Shown piece after piece: positions 47,824-55,391 of a stretch of DNA of 64,000 nt. The notes beneath the pieces are model-generated. The model was not told the origin of the DNA, ran no database searches, and saw nothing but the letters and a program-made list of their open reading frames with translations. How positions within the stretch are numbered: position 1 is the first letter of the stretch; the number at the start of each line of letters is the position of its first letter. Source of the stretch: Bacteroidota bacterium (lineage in GTDB: Bacteria > Bacteroidota > Bacteroidia > B-17B0 > Aurantibacillaceae); the NCBI GenBank assembly GCA_020403265.1, contig JADBXZ010000010.1, forward strand, positions 1 through 64,000, read 5' to 3'. The position numbers were made by a program, and so were the translations under genes.

Positions 47824-48468
47824 TTATTTTAGAGTTTGGTTAATTAATAAAGCACTTGTAAATCCAGATATTAAAATCAATGTTCCTGTGAGAATCCTAC
47901 TTTTTAAAACATCTTTCTTTTGTTGTTTGTAGGCTGTATTTAATTGTTGGGTTAGGTAGATTTCTTTTTGTTCCTGTTCTTTCAGAAGGGCTTTCAAATT
48001 ATCCTTTTCTAAATTCTGAAACACAATCACGCTATCCTGTTTGAATCCGACAATCTCTAATGCCCTGATGCTCTCGTTACATGCTGAATCCCTTTGCATT
48101 TGAATAGCAAAATAGGCTTCTGCTAATGGACTTATACTATCGTTTAATACCTTTGAACTATCCACTTTTGCGAGTACTACTCGTAATTGATTTTCCAGTT
48201 CATTGGATTTGTAACGATAGATAGACAAAGATTTTTTCTTTTCAGAAACAAGAAGTGTCAAACTATCCTTTTCTCTTTTCAGAATCAGAACATGTTTTTG
48301 GTAAGCACTATCCAACTCTGTTTGTCTTGCTTTTAACACCTTGATATAGCTGTTATCGGGCTGGACGACTACTGGAGTTTCCTTATGGTTGCAGATACAT
48401 GTTCCCATTAAAACAATGAGTGCAAAAATGCCGAAGCCAATTCCTAAATTTTTAAATACGTTTCTCAT
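47824..48468 (-). CDS. membrane-anchored coiled-coil protein, spanin-like
   Basis: A 214-residue protein with an N-terminal membrane helix (about 9-25, ending in a Cys pair), a long coiled coil (about 40-185, heptads rich in K, E, Q, L and D) and a second hydrophobic segment (about 190-210). A coiled coil between two membrane segments is what a single-protein spanin needs to bridge inner and outer membranes during lysis. It lies between the two holin-like genes of the lysis set. Spanin function is inference. Confidence 0.55.
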   Translation of the reverse strand: MRNVFKNLGIGFGIFALIVLMGTCICNHKETPVVVQPDNSYIKVLKARQTELDSAYQKHVLILKREKDSLTLLVSEKKKSLSIYRYKSNELENQLRVVLAKVDSSKVLNDSISPLAEAYFAIQMQRDSACNESIRALEIVGFKQDSVIVFQNLEKDNLKALLKEQEQKEIYLTQQLNTAYKQQKKDVLKSRILTGTLILISGFTSALLINQTLK

Positions 48469-48490
48469 AAATGATTTTTTAATTTTATTA

Positions 48491-48715
48491 TTACTCGTTT
48501 GATTTTGGTTTTTCGATGCTATAACCGAAGCATCCAGCGGCTATTAAACTCACTATCGAATAAAACATGTACTCTGGAGTTTGAACTTTAAACAGTAGTT
48601 GGGCAAACCAACTAGAAACAATCAGTATCACACAAATGGCAATCACAAATTCTCTCAAGCTGTAATTATTGGTTTTGTCCTTTAGTAGTTCCTTTAGATA
48701 CTTAATGATGTTCAT
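48491..48715 (-). CDS. two-helix membrane protein, holin-like
   Basis: A 74-residue protein with a basic N-terminus (KYLKELLKDKTNNYSLREF), two membrane helices (about 22-42 and 50-66) and a short charged tail. Phage holins of Bacteroidota often have this form. It overlaps the glucosaminidase gene by 4 bp, the usual coupling of holin and lysin. Confidence 0.6.
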   Translation of the reverse strand: MNIIKYLKELLKDKTNNYSLREFVIAICVILIVSSWFAQLLFKVQTPEYMFYSIVSLIAAGCFGYSIEKPKSNE

Positions 48716-49308
48716 GGCTTTTTAAGTTTTAATATTTCTTTTATCTCTTTTTTAAAGGCAAAGGCAGTAGCCGTTAAAACCACAGCACTTCCTAATACAT
48801 ACCAAATGGTAAAATCATCATGTGCTTGTTTCTTATCTAGTTCTTTTAATCCATAAGCCGATATTAATCCTCTGAGTGCTTTGCTGTAATTTGGGCTTTC
48901 TGAATATCCAGCCCTTTGTAAAGCTTCTGTTTGCATTTCAGGAGTTTTGGATGTAAATACACCATTGGCTTTGTATCGTGAATTAGCTAGTAAAAAAATC
49001 GTGTGGTCTTTCATGCTATCAAGTGCAGTTGGATATACTCGGAAATAACTTATTGGCTTTCCATCTCTAGGGGTTGATAGTGCAATCTTTTTTCCTTTCC
49101 ATCTCCTATCTGCTTTGATACCGAAATAATTTTTTGCTTTTCTAACCGCTAATCCTTTACCTATTCCAAATTTTCCATGTTCATCTTTGCCACTACTTTC
49201 TATAATCATTTGAGCCATTTTTACAGAAGGAAAGAGGCTTGTTTTTTGCACGCTACGAATCACATCGGCTGCATTTCTTTTAATAAATTCCTCTACTTCT
49301 TTGCTCAT
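48712..49308 (-). CDS. membrane-anchored endo-beta-N-acetylglucosaminidase (lysin)
   Basis: A 198-residue FlgJ/glucosaminidase-type muramidase. The catalytic region MAQMIIESSGKDEHGKFGIG contains the general-acid Glu, followed by KNYFGIKADRRWKGK, and YRVYPTA-like and AGYSESPNY segments typical of the family. A single membrane helix close to the C-terminus (about 168-186) and a basic tail would tether it. It cuts the glycan strands of peptidoglycan. It overlaps the holin-like gene by 4 bp and lies 22 bp after the amidase gene. Confidence 0.85.
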   Translation of the reverse strand: MSKEVEEFIKRNAADVIRSVQKTSLFPSVKMAQMIIESSGKDEHGKFGIGKGLAVRKAKNYFGIKADRRWKGKKIALSTPRDGKPISYFRVYPTALDSMKDHTIFLLANSRYKANGVFTSKTPEMQTEALQRAGYSESPNYSKALRGLISAYGLKELDKKQAHDDFTIWYVLGSAVVLTATAFAFKKEIKEILKLKKP

Positions 49309-49330
49309 TTGATTTGTTACTTTTTACTGT

Positions 49331-49786
49331 TTAGATATTAGGTTCAATGTCTGGTGTGTAATTGGCTAACCATGTCTTCACATCAAAGCAAGGACAAGCT
49401 TTGGCTACGTTCGGGAAATCTCTGTGTCCAAGAACCTTTGCTCCTTTGTAGGTTTCAGTTAGTTTCACAATCAAATCGAACATGGCATGTTGTTGTGATT
49501 TGGTGCGAGTATCTTTTGGTTTACCAGCTTTATCAACTCCACCGATGTAAGCGATATTGATACACTCGCTGTTGTGAGCATAAACCCCATTACTGTTTTT
49601 ATTCTCAGCTAACAGTTGTGTAATATCTCCATCGGCTTCAATGATGTAGTGGTAGCCTACATGGTTGCCCCATTTACGTACCTCTTTCCAGTACCGTTTA
49701 ATGCTTTCAATAGTTGTGTTAATTGGTGTAGCGGTACAATGCACTACAATGTATTTGATGTTACGTTTATTATTGGTTGTTGTCAT
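49331..49786 (-). CDS. N-acetylmuramoyl-L-alanine amidase (Amidase_2)
   Basis: A 151-residue zinc amidase of the PGRP/T7-lysozyme family. The metal ligands are visible: VVHCTAT (His 16), LGHRDFPNVAKACPCFD (His and Cys) and the catalytic Tyr region VGYHYIIEADG. YAHNSECINIAYIGG is also conserved. There is no signal peptide, as in phage endolysins that rely on a holin. It cleaves the bond between the sugar and the stem peptide. It is next to the glucosaminidase, giving two complementary wall-cutting activities. Confidence 0.93.
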   Translation of the reverse strand: MTTTNNKRNIKYIVVHCTATPINTTIESIKRYWKEVRKWGNHVGYHYIIEADGDITQLLAENKNSNGVYAHNSECINIAYIGGVDKAGKPKDTRTKSQQHAMFDLIVKLTETYKGAKVLGHRDFPNVAKACPCFDVKTWLANYTPDIEPNI

Positions 49787-49795
49787 AATGCGTTC

Positions 49796-50713
49796 TTAGT
49801 TGTGTTCTTTGATGTGTTGGGTTTGAACCAAAAAATATTGGTTTTCATTTTCAAAAAGTGTGTAAGCTCCACGAGTGGTAATGGCTTTACCCAATACCAT
49901 GTTTCTTGGCACTCGAACCGATGCTCTGGGATTTTTCCAAACTTGTGTATCCTGAATCGTGATTAATAATTTTGCATCATCAATCCCACTTAACGACCAT
50001 TTGTTACCATCGTATTTTAAACCCATGTTAGAAAAGGCTAAACGGATGGCATCTTTTTGTTTGGCATCTGTAAAGCTGTTCAACATACCATTGACTAATG
50101 TTTGTCTTACGCTTCCGATGCGGTAATTGACAAAGGTGTCGCTGACTGCTTTATAGTCCTCTGTGTTGCGAAGCGTTTTTAATAAACTCATTGCTTTATT
50201 AAAATTCTTTGTCAATGCTGCTGCATACAAATCTTTGGCAACCGTTGCATGGTCTGGACTACTGCCTTTTACCAAAAGATTAAAGGTTGTTTCGTTCACA
50301 CTTTCTGGTAAGCCAACTTTTTTTAAAGCAGTTACCATTTCAGAGCCGAAGTCACTATCTGCGCCGTACTTAGGCAAAATAGCTTTTCCGTACTTGGCTA
50401 TTAATGCTTCCTGTAAGGCTTTGACGTTTGCTCCTTTACTTCCTTTGCTTAATGGAAACGCATCTTTTGGTATAGCGTTGGTTTGTGTTTTCGGCTTTGG
50501 CGGAACATAAGTTGATTGAGTTTCTTCGTTTGTATCTGGCATGTTATTGTTGCCCTCATCTTCTCCTTGTTTATGTTTTTTCCAATACTGAAAACCGAAA
50601 TAACTCAACGCCCCTGTTGCAGCCACACTCAACCCTAATAACAACCATTTTTTACCGCTGCCTTTTTTGGCTTCGGCTGGTTTCGTTTGTTTATCTTTCG
50701 TTTTATTGTTCAT
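49796..50713 (-). CDS. membrane-anchored peptidoglycan-binding protein with annexin-like segment
   Basis: A 305-residue protein. A short Lys-rich cytoplasmic end precedes one membrane helix (about 26-42), a Pro/Thr/Asn-rich linker, and a PG_binding_1-type domain (about 88-150: GSKGANVKALQEALIAKYG, then DSDFGSEMVTALKK). A helical segment (about 155-235) resembles an annexin-like repeat, and a beta-rich end follows. It would bridge a membrane and peptidoglycan. It is transcribed with another annexin-like membrane protein 11 bp upstream. Confidence 0.75.
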   Translation of the reverse strand: MNNKTKDKQTKPAEAKKGSGKKWLLLGLSVAATGALSYFGFQYWKKHKQGEDEGNNNMPDTNEETQSTYVPPKPKTQTNAIPKDAFPLSKGSKGANVKALQEALIAKYGKAILPKYGADSDFGSEMVTALKKVGLPESVNETTFNLLVKGSSPDHATVAKDLYAAALTKNFNKAMSLLKTLRNTEDYKAVSDTFVNYRIGSVRQTLVNGMLNSFTDAKQKDAIRLAFSNMGLKYDGNKWSLSGIDDAKLLITIQDTQVWKNPRASVRVPRNMVLGKAITTRGAYTLFENENQYFLVQTQHIKEHN

Positions 50714-50724
50714 CGTTTTATGAT

Positions 50725-51432
50725 TTATGCTTTTCGTTTAGCTGTAATGATTTTCATATAGTCCCCGTATTCCCATACTTCTAATTCGCCTTTTAATACT
50801 GTAATTAAATTCTCTCCAAACTCTTTGTAGTATGCTTTGCCTACTTGTATAAAAGCCGTTTGAGTGGGGATTTCATTAAATACAGCTTTAATAGCTTTCT
50901 CATCCGTACCAGATATAAAGCCGTATGTTTTATCAAAAGCAGCTTTCAAACGTTTTGCCCATGCGGTGTATTGGTTGGTTGTCGATGCTTGTCCCTCTTT
51001 GTCGGGCTTGGCAGCAATGATTTGCAGCATTTCGTTATATTCACTCGTTTGCAATTCATCACTCATGTCCTTGTATAGGTTTTTTTGGTATTCTTTTGTG
51101 TAAGCATCAAATATTTTTTTTAGTTGTGCTTTACTTTTTATTTCTGTTAATACCTTTCTCAACGTTACTATATCTGTTCCCCAATAACCATCATTCTCAA
51201 AAGCCATTTTGATTTGCTTGGCAATGGTTTGTGGTGTGCCGTCTTCAAAACTTTTTTCGTGTGCTTTATCTTCAATTTTATTAATGACAAACTTTTTAAC
51301 CACTATCGCTAAACCAGTCAAACCAGCAGCACCAAGAACCGACCAGAGTAATTTTTCTCTTAGGCTCATCTCGTCATTTTTATCTGACTTGCTGTGTTTA
51401 TATGGAATGGGTTTTTGCATGTTTGTTACCAC
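50725..51432 (-). CDS. membrane-anchored annexin-like repeat protein
   Basis: A 235-residue protein with one membrane helix (about 27-44) and two repeats of about 75 residues. Repeat 1 (about 68-140) has YWGTD, then an LKKIFDAYTKEYQKNLYKDMSDEL stretch. Repeat 2 (about 160-232) has GFISGTDEKAIKAVFNEIP, then AYYKEFGENLITVLKGEL. The spacing G-T-(D)...Y-x-x-x-(F/Y)-x-x-(N)-L...(D/G)-x-L follows the annexin repeat, including the G-T of the type II calcium loop. Bacterial annexin-like proteins are rare. Membrane binding within the particle or envelope is inferred. Confidence 0.62.
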   Translation of the reverse strand: MVTNMQKPIPYKHSKSDKNDEMSLREKLLWSVLGAAGLTGLAIVVKKFVINKIEDKAHEKSFEDGTPQTIAKQIKMAFENDGYWGTDIVTLRKVLTEIKSKAQLKKIFDAYTKEYQKNLYKDMSDELQTSEYNEMLQIIAAKPDKEGQASTTNQYTAWAKRLKAAFDKTYGFISGTDEKAIKAVFNEIPTQTAFIQVGKAYYKEFGENLITVLKGELEVWEYGDYMKIITAKRKA

Positions 51433-51444
51433 CTGATTGATTTT

Positions 51445-51627
51445 TTAAACGCCTAATGCCTGTTTTGCCATTGCTGTTTTTACTGGGTCGTTCTTTACGA
51501 TGTGTGCGAGTTTTTCTAATTCTTTCGCACTCAGTTTGGAAGCCAAAACCGTTAAGGCTTTTATTTTGGTTTCTGCTTCACTTTCTTTACTGGCTGCTAT
51601 CTCCAGTTCGTAGCTAAATTTTGTCAT
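51445..51627 (-). CDS. small helical protein
   Basis: A 60-residue, mostly helical, Ala/Lys/Glu-rich protein with no hydrophobic helix. It is packed 12 bp from the annexin-like gene and 29 bp from the coiled-coil gene. It could be a minor structural or scaffolding component. Coding status is supported by tight packing in the operon. Confidence 0.55.
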   Translation of the reverse strand: MTKFSYELEIAASKESEAETKIKALTVLASKLSAKELEKLAHIVKNDPVKTAMAKQALGV

Positions 51628-51656
51628 GTGATTATCAATTTTAAATGGTTAAACTT

Positions 51657-52538
51657 TTAAGCTTCGTTTTGTTCTTCGTTGTCTTTTAGTAATTCCAACA
51701 CCGTTTGTAACTGTGATTTGTCTTTACTTAATTCATCCAGCACTTCCATCACTAAGCCCATTTCATCTTCTGTAAATTGTTTTTCTAACTCTTTGAACAG
51801 ATTGATAAAGGCTTGTTCTTGTTCATTCAATACTGGTTGATTAGTAGTGGCTTCTTTCTTTTTAAAACTTACCTCTGTTTCTGGCGTGGTTTTTTGAGTG
51901 TCAATTTCTAAACGTTGATTATCCTGTTCAATGATTCCAGCTAATCCCGATACGGCTGGTATTTTAGAAATCAAATGTGTATTTCTTCTTACCAATCCTT
52001 CAAACGCAACCGATAACACATCTCCTAAATGAACGCCACCGATTTTATTCCCGTTCTTCTTTGCTTTCTCAATTAGGTCTTCTAATTGTTCGATGTATTC
52101 TTCTTTGTCCTCCAGTTCTCTGCGTTGCTCTGCCAATTCACGTTTTAATCGAGAAATTTCATGGTGCTGTTCGCCTTTGAACTTTTGTTCCTCTCTCCAT
52201 TCGTTCACATTATTTCGAGAGAATTTTTTAATCGGCATACCGCTTAGACCTAAGTTTGTGGCTTCTTCTCGGTTACGTGCTTTTAATAGAAAAACAAATT
52301 GGTCGTTACGTGGAGATTGTGCAGAATTGTAAATGATGATTTTGATTTGCTCGGTATCAGCATTCATGTAATCTTCGTAGCTATCGAAGTCGCTTACTTC
52401 ATCGGTTTTGATAACAGCTTTTAAAGTGTCCACAAAAATTTCGTAAAACTTTGCTTTTCCTTTTTCTGCCATTGCAGTTAAGTGATTTTTTAAACGGTCG
52501 ATTTTGTTCTGGTCGAAATTGTCAAATTGAATAGGCAT
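51657..52538 (-). CDS. coiled-coil protein with G-L-x-G motifs, unknown
   Basis: A 293-residue protein. A mixed N-terminal domain (about 1-100) contains NLGLSGMPIKK. A long charged coiled coil follows (about 115-160), then a short hydrophobic region with AVSGLAGIIEQ and an acidic C-terminus. Related forms could serve as scaffold or DNA-organising protein. It has no signal peptide. It shares the short G-L-x-G type motif with other proteins of the block. Confidence 0.6.
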   Translation of the reverse strand: MPIQFDNFDQNKIDRLKNHLTAMAEKGKAKFYEIFVDTLKAVIKTDEVSDFDSYEDYMNADTEQIKIIIYNSAQSPRNDQFVFLLKARNREEATNLGLSGMPIKKFSRNNVNEWREEQKFKGEQHHEISRLKRELAEQRRELEDKEEYIEQLEDLIEKAKKNGNKIGGVHLGDVLSVAFEGLVRRNTHLISKIPAVSGLAGIIEQDNQRLEIDTQKTTPETEVSFKKKEATTNQPVLNEQEQAFINLFKELEKQFTEDEMGLVMEVLDELSKDKSQLQTVLELLKDNEEQNEA

Positions 52539-52543
52539 AATAT

Positions 52544-52882
52544 TTATTCTTTTGTAGATGGTATTGGTTTATGTTTTGGAATGACTTGTATGAATCGGAT
52601 ATGGTTAATTCTGTTAGCGTAGTTGTTGATTTTGATTTCTCCCTGATGCTCGTAGGTTTGTTCATTAGTCTTATCTTCTGCTATATCAAATAATCCAAAG
52701 TCTGACATCACACTCGCATCGTTGATTTCTTCTACCAGAATATAGAATTGGTTATAGGCATCAATTTCTATTTTCTCGCTTGGCTGTAACACAAAGTGTC
52801 GGAAGCGTATGTAGTAGTCTGAGCCGTAACCGAGTTCTTTCATTCGGCGTGGGATATATTCTAAGGCTAATGCTATGTTCAT
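52544..52882 (-). CDS. small beta-rich protein, possible virion component
   Basis: A 112-residue protein with alternating strands (YYIRFRHFVLQPSEKIEI, then FYILVEEIND and HIRFIQVIP), as in single jelly-roll or cupin-like sandwiches. There is no signal peptide. It lies in a run of similar small beta proteins (127, 174 and 240 residues), which together resemble a capsid gene set. The family was not recognised. Confidence 0.55.
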   Translation of the reverse strand: MNIALALEYIPRRMKELGYGSDYYIRFRHFVLQPSEKIEIDAYNQFYILVEEINDASVMSDFGLFDIAEDKTNEQTYEHQGEIKINNYANRINHIRFIQVIPKHKPIPSTKE

Positions 52883-52904
52883 GTTTTGTTGTCTTTAGAT
52901 TTTG

Positions 52905-53429
52905 TTATCGTTGATACCACAGATAAACATTTAAGAGGTAATTGACATTTGTTTCCTGTTGCTCCCCTAATCGGTCTTTATAAACTCCCTGCACAATGGT
53001 ACTTTCTGCATCTACCATCACCACTTCTTCAAATGCCATTGCTTGATGTGTAAATAGATTTACTTTCCAAAATCTATTTTGAGAAAAATCTCCATAGCCC
53101 ATATTGTTATCCGATTGCAAATGACCAGAGTAAAAAATGTTAGCTTCTTCACAGCTTTGTAATTTTAGTTCTCCAATTACAGTACTTCGTTTAAAGTAGT
53201 TTTCTCTATTTTGCTCTACGGCACTTACTGCATGTATTTCAGTTTGAAATTCAGAAGTAGCAGCAGCTTTTTGCATTACTTCTTTTTCTTTCGTAGTAAC
53301 TAATAGTCTTCCTCCTAATTCTACACCGATAATACGTTTAGCCGTCTTTGGTAGTTTAATCTGGAAATGTTTTACCTGACCAGCTTTGGTAATGAGGATG
53401 GGTGTGATTATAACTTGCTCTTGTATCAT
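52905..53429 (-). CDS. beta-rich protein, candidate capsid or vertex component
   Basis: A 174-residue protein of repeated beta strands (QVIITPILITKAGQVKHFQI, then RIIGVELGGRLLV and IVQGVYKDRL, ending NVYLWYQR). It overlaps the 127-residue gene by 4 bp, so the two are translationally coupled and probably interact. No known family was recognised. A structural role is inferred from fold type and neighbours. Confidence 0.55.
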   Translation of the reverse strand: MIQEQVIITPILITKAGQVKHFQIKLPKTAKRIIGVELGGRLLVTTKEKEVMQKAAATSEFQTEIHAVSAVEQNRENYFKRSTVIGELKLQSCEEANIFYSGHLQSDNNMGYGDFSQNRFWKVNLFTHQAMAFEEVVMVDAESTIVQGVYKDRLGEQQETNVNYLLNVYLWYQR

Positions 53430-53809
53430 AACGCATCCTCCATTTCACAATCCACATATAACGACACTCGGTATGGTTCAAAACGAGTACGCCCATCTTC
53501 ATTGTCAGTATAGCTTAGTTTAATGATTCCATTGCCCGGACTAACACTTCCAATATCATAGTAGCGTTGCTTTGGCGAAACATTGATGCCAGACATCAAT
53601 AATTTACTTTCGTAATTATCAGGAAAAAACTCAGCGTTGTTGATTTCAATTTTTTGTGTTCCTCTGTAATACAGTAAATCATCTTTATCTGATGTCACTA
53701 ATACACCTTTAATCGCTTCGATGTTTTTATCCAACTCAAATGATTTGTTGACAGCTTCTCTAGCAGTGGTAATTTGTATATCGAATCTTTTTTTTACTGG
53801 CTTTAACAT
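53426..53809 (-). CDS. beta-rich protein, candidate minor capsid protein
   Basis: A 127-residue protein. Strands such as IEAIKGVLVTSD, GIIKLSYTD and EPYRVSLYVDCEM fit a jelly-roll sandwich; the closing strand pair is similar to those of viral capsid proteins. It contains LMSGIN, a variant of the shared motif. It is coupled by a 4-bp overlap to the 174-residue gene, and a strong hairpin separates it from the 240-residue gene upstream. Confidence 0.55.
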   Translation of the reverse strand: MLKPVKKRFDIQITTAREAVNKSFELDKNIEAIKGVLVTSDKDDLLYYRGTQKIEINNAEFFPDNYESKLLMSGINVSPKQRYYDIGSVSPGNGIIKLSYTDNEDGRTRFEPYRVSLYVDCEMEDAL

Positions 53810-53835
53810 GGTGTTTTATTTATTTTGTTTTTAAT

Positions 53836-53862
53836 AAGTCCGCTGCTGATTGCAGCGGACTT
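53836..53862. terminator. strong 11-bp stem-loop after the candidate capsid gene
   Basis: A perfect stem AAGTCCGCTGC / GCAGCGGACTT with a 5-nt loop. A T-rich tail exists only on the + side, so on the leftward message it is more likely an RNA-stabilising or attenuating hairpin than a full terminator. Confidence 0.6.
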
Positions 53863-53884
53863 TATTTTCTGGGTGTGTTACCTA

Positions 53885-54607
53885 CTATGGAGTAGTAATG
53901 GTTCCGTGTAAACCCACAAACAAATGGGTCTTTTGGTCTAAGCCATCCATCGTTCCTAACTCAACGGTAAATTCCATTAAGATGTCATCGTGGATTAAAC
54001 GTGGGTTTGCTAACTTGTAATAGCCCAATGGCACGTTGTGCATATTACTTGTTTTGAACACGTTGTTGCTGGTTTCTGGAACGATTTGTTTTTTGTTGCT
54101 CTTTAATGAGAACTCTCCATTGGTAATGGGTGCAAAATCTTCTAATGCTCCGAACTTTGTTGCCATCACTTTGTCTTTTGACATTTCGGCAGCAACACCA
54201 GCTAATAACACAATACCACTTACTAAGAATGCTTGGTTCTTTGGTAATTTTGCATTGGACACATTACGTAATCCGATTTCTTTATCGTCCTGCGTTTCAA
54301 ACATTTTAATCGTTTTGGAACTCACAGGCTTAATGCTGTAAATCACGGTGTCGGCTAAACGCAAATCGCCTTTTGCTAAACCTTCTTTGATGTGTGCTGG
54401 TAACTCGGCAAAGTGTTTTTCCATTTCAGCTCGTGACCCTCTGCTAACTGCTCCCGAACTGGCTAACTTGTTAATGGTGCGTAAGCGTTTAATCGGATTC
54501 ATTCTGCGTAATGCGCCAAGTAACTCATCGTTACCTTCTAAGCCATCTAATCCTAATAAGGCTCCAACGTTGTTGTATTCTTCTACTCCTTCTAATACGT
54601 CTAACAT
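53885..54607 (-). CDS. candidate major capsid (jelly-roll) protein
   Basis: A 240-residue protein. The N-terminal 45 residues carry LEGVEEY and LGLDGLEGND motifs and a basic helix. From about residue 80 it is beta-rich: DTVIYSIKPVSSKTIKMF, a hydrophobic stretch, YYKLANPRLIHDDILMEFTV and a final FVGLHGTIT. The ending, a strand finishing in a L-H-G turn, resembles the last strand of viral jelly-roll capsid proteins. It is followed by a strong stem-loop, as highly expressed genes often are. The assignment is inference; no clear family match is known to me. Confidence 0.5.
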   Translation of the reverse strand: MLDVLEGVEEYNNVGALLGLDGLEGNDELLGALRRMNPIKRLRTINKLASSGAVSRGSRAEMEKHFAELPAHIKEGLAKGDLRLADTVIYSIKPVSSKTIKMFETQDDKEIGLRNVSNAKLPKNQAFLVSGIVLLAGVAAEMSKDKVMATKFGALEDFAPITNGEFSLKSNKKQIVPETSNNVFKTSNMHNVPLGYYKLANPRLIHDDILMEFTVELGTMDGLDQKTHLFVGLHGTITTP

Positions 54608-54764
54608 AATTTTCTGTTTTTTTGGTTTTACTTTGGTTTATTTTTTTGTTTAAAAAAGGGCGTAGCTTTCCTGTACCACTAATTATCTGAAATAGGGTTT
54701 ACATAAACTGTATTGATTTTATTAGGAACGTTAAGGCTTACAGCCCCTTTTGTTTTTTTGAGGA

Positions 54765-55358
54765 TTAATAAATTTTCCCATCCTCAATGCCTGACATATC
54801 ATCGTATGCTCCAGACATTTGTTTGCGTTCATACTGCTCACCGAGATAAGCAATTTCTTTCTCGATGTTTTCCAGCGAACCCATATCGAGTTCTTGCGTT
54901 TCGGATTTGGGGTATTTAAAATACTGAACGTTTCCCATTCCGTTTGTGCCATCATCTGCGGATTTTGCTTTCGGCTTGATGATTTTATCGAGGTATAAAC
55001 GTTGTTTGATATTTGTACCAAATGATTTGATACGTTCTTTCACTTCGTCCATGCCTGATAGCCCATTGACACCTGAACTGATTTGATAACCTCCCGAAGC
55101 CATCATACCAAGTCCAAAGCTTGTTGCCATTGGCATTCCGCTATAATGCCCAATGAGCGATGTTCCCAGCCCAACCAAAAGTGAGGGTTTACCAATGGCT
55201 GCTCCCGCAACCCCTCCACCGATAACACCTACTGCTAAATCTTTCAACGCTTCAATGGCACTATTTTTAGCGTCGCCTTTAGTATCTAGTTTTTTGGTTA
55301 ATGCCAGTACATGCGCTTGTTTCGCTTTACTGGATTTTTTACTTTTCTTTTTGCTCAT
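54765..55358 (-). CDS. basic membrane-associated protein with G-L-x-G motifs
   Basis: A 197-residue protein. The N-terminus is very Lys/Ser-rich (MSKKKSKKSSKAK). A Gly/Ala-rich hydrophobic region (about 43-95) could span or line a membrane. SSGVNGLSGMDE follows, then a helical charged end with DDMSGIEDG. A DNA-contacting basic N-terminus next to a membrane segment suits an internal virion membrane protein. The family was not recognised. It is transcribed with the 609-residue protein 33 bp upstream. Confidence 0.6.
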   Translation of the reverse strand: MSKKKSKKSSKAKQAHVLALTKKLDTKGDAKNSAIEALKDLAVGVIGGGVAGAAIGKPSLLVGLGTSLIGHYSGMPMATSFGLGMMASGGYQISSGVNGLSGMDEVKERIKSFGTNIKQRLYLDKIIKPKAKSADDGTNGMGNVQYFKYPKSETQELDMGSLENIEKEIAYLGEQYERKQMSGAYDDMSGIEDGKIY

Positions 55359-55391
55359 GTTTCTTTTTTTTAAAGGGTTAATTTTTCTGTT

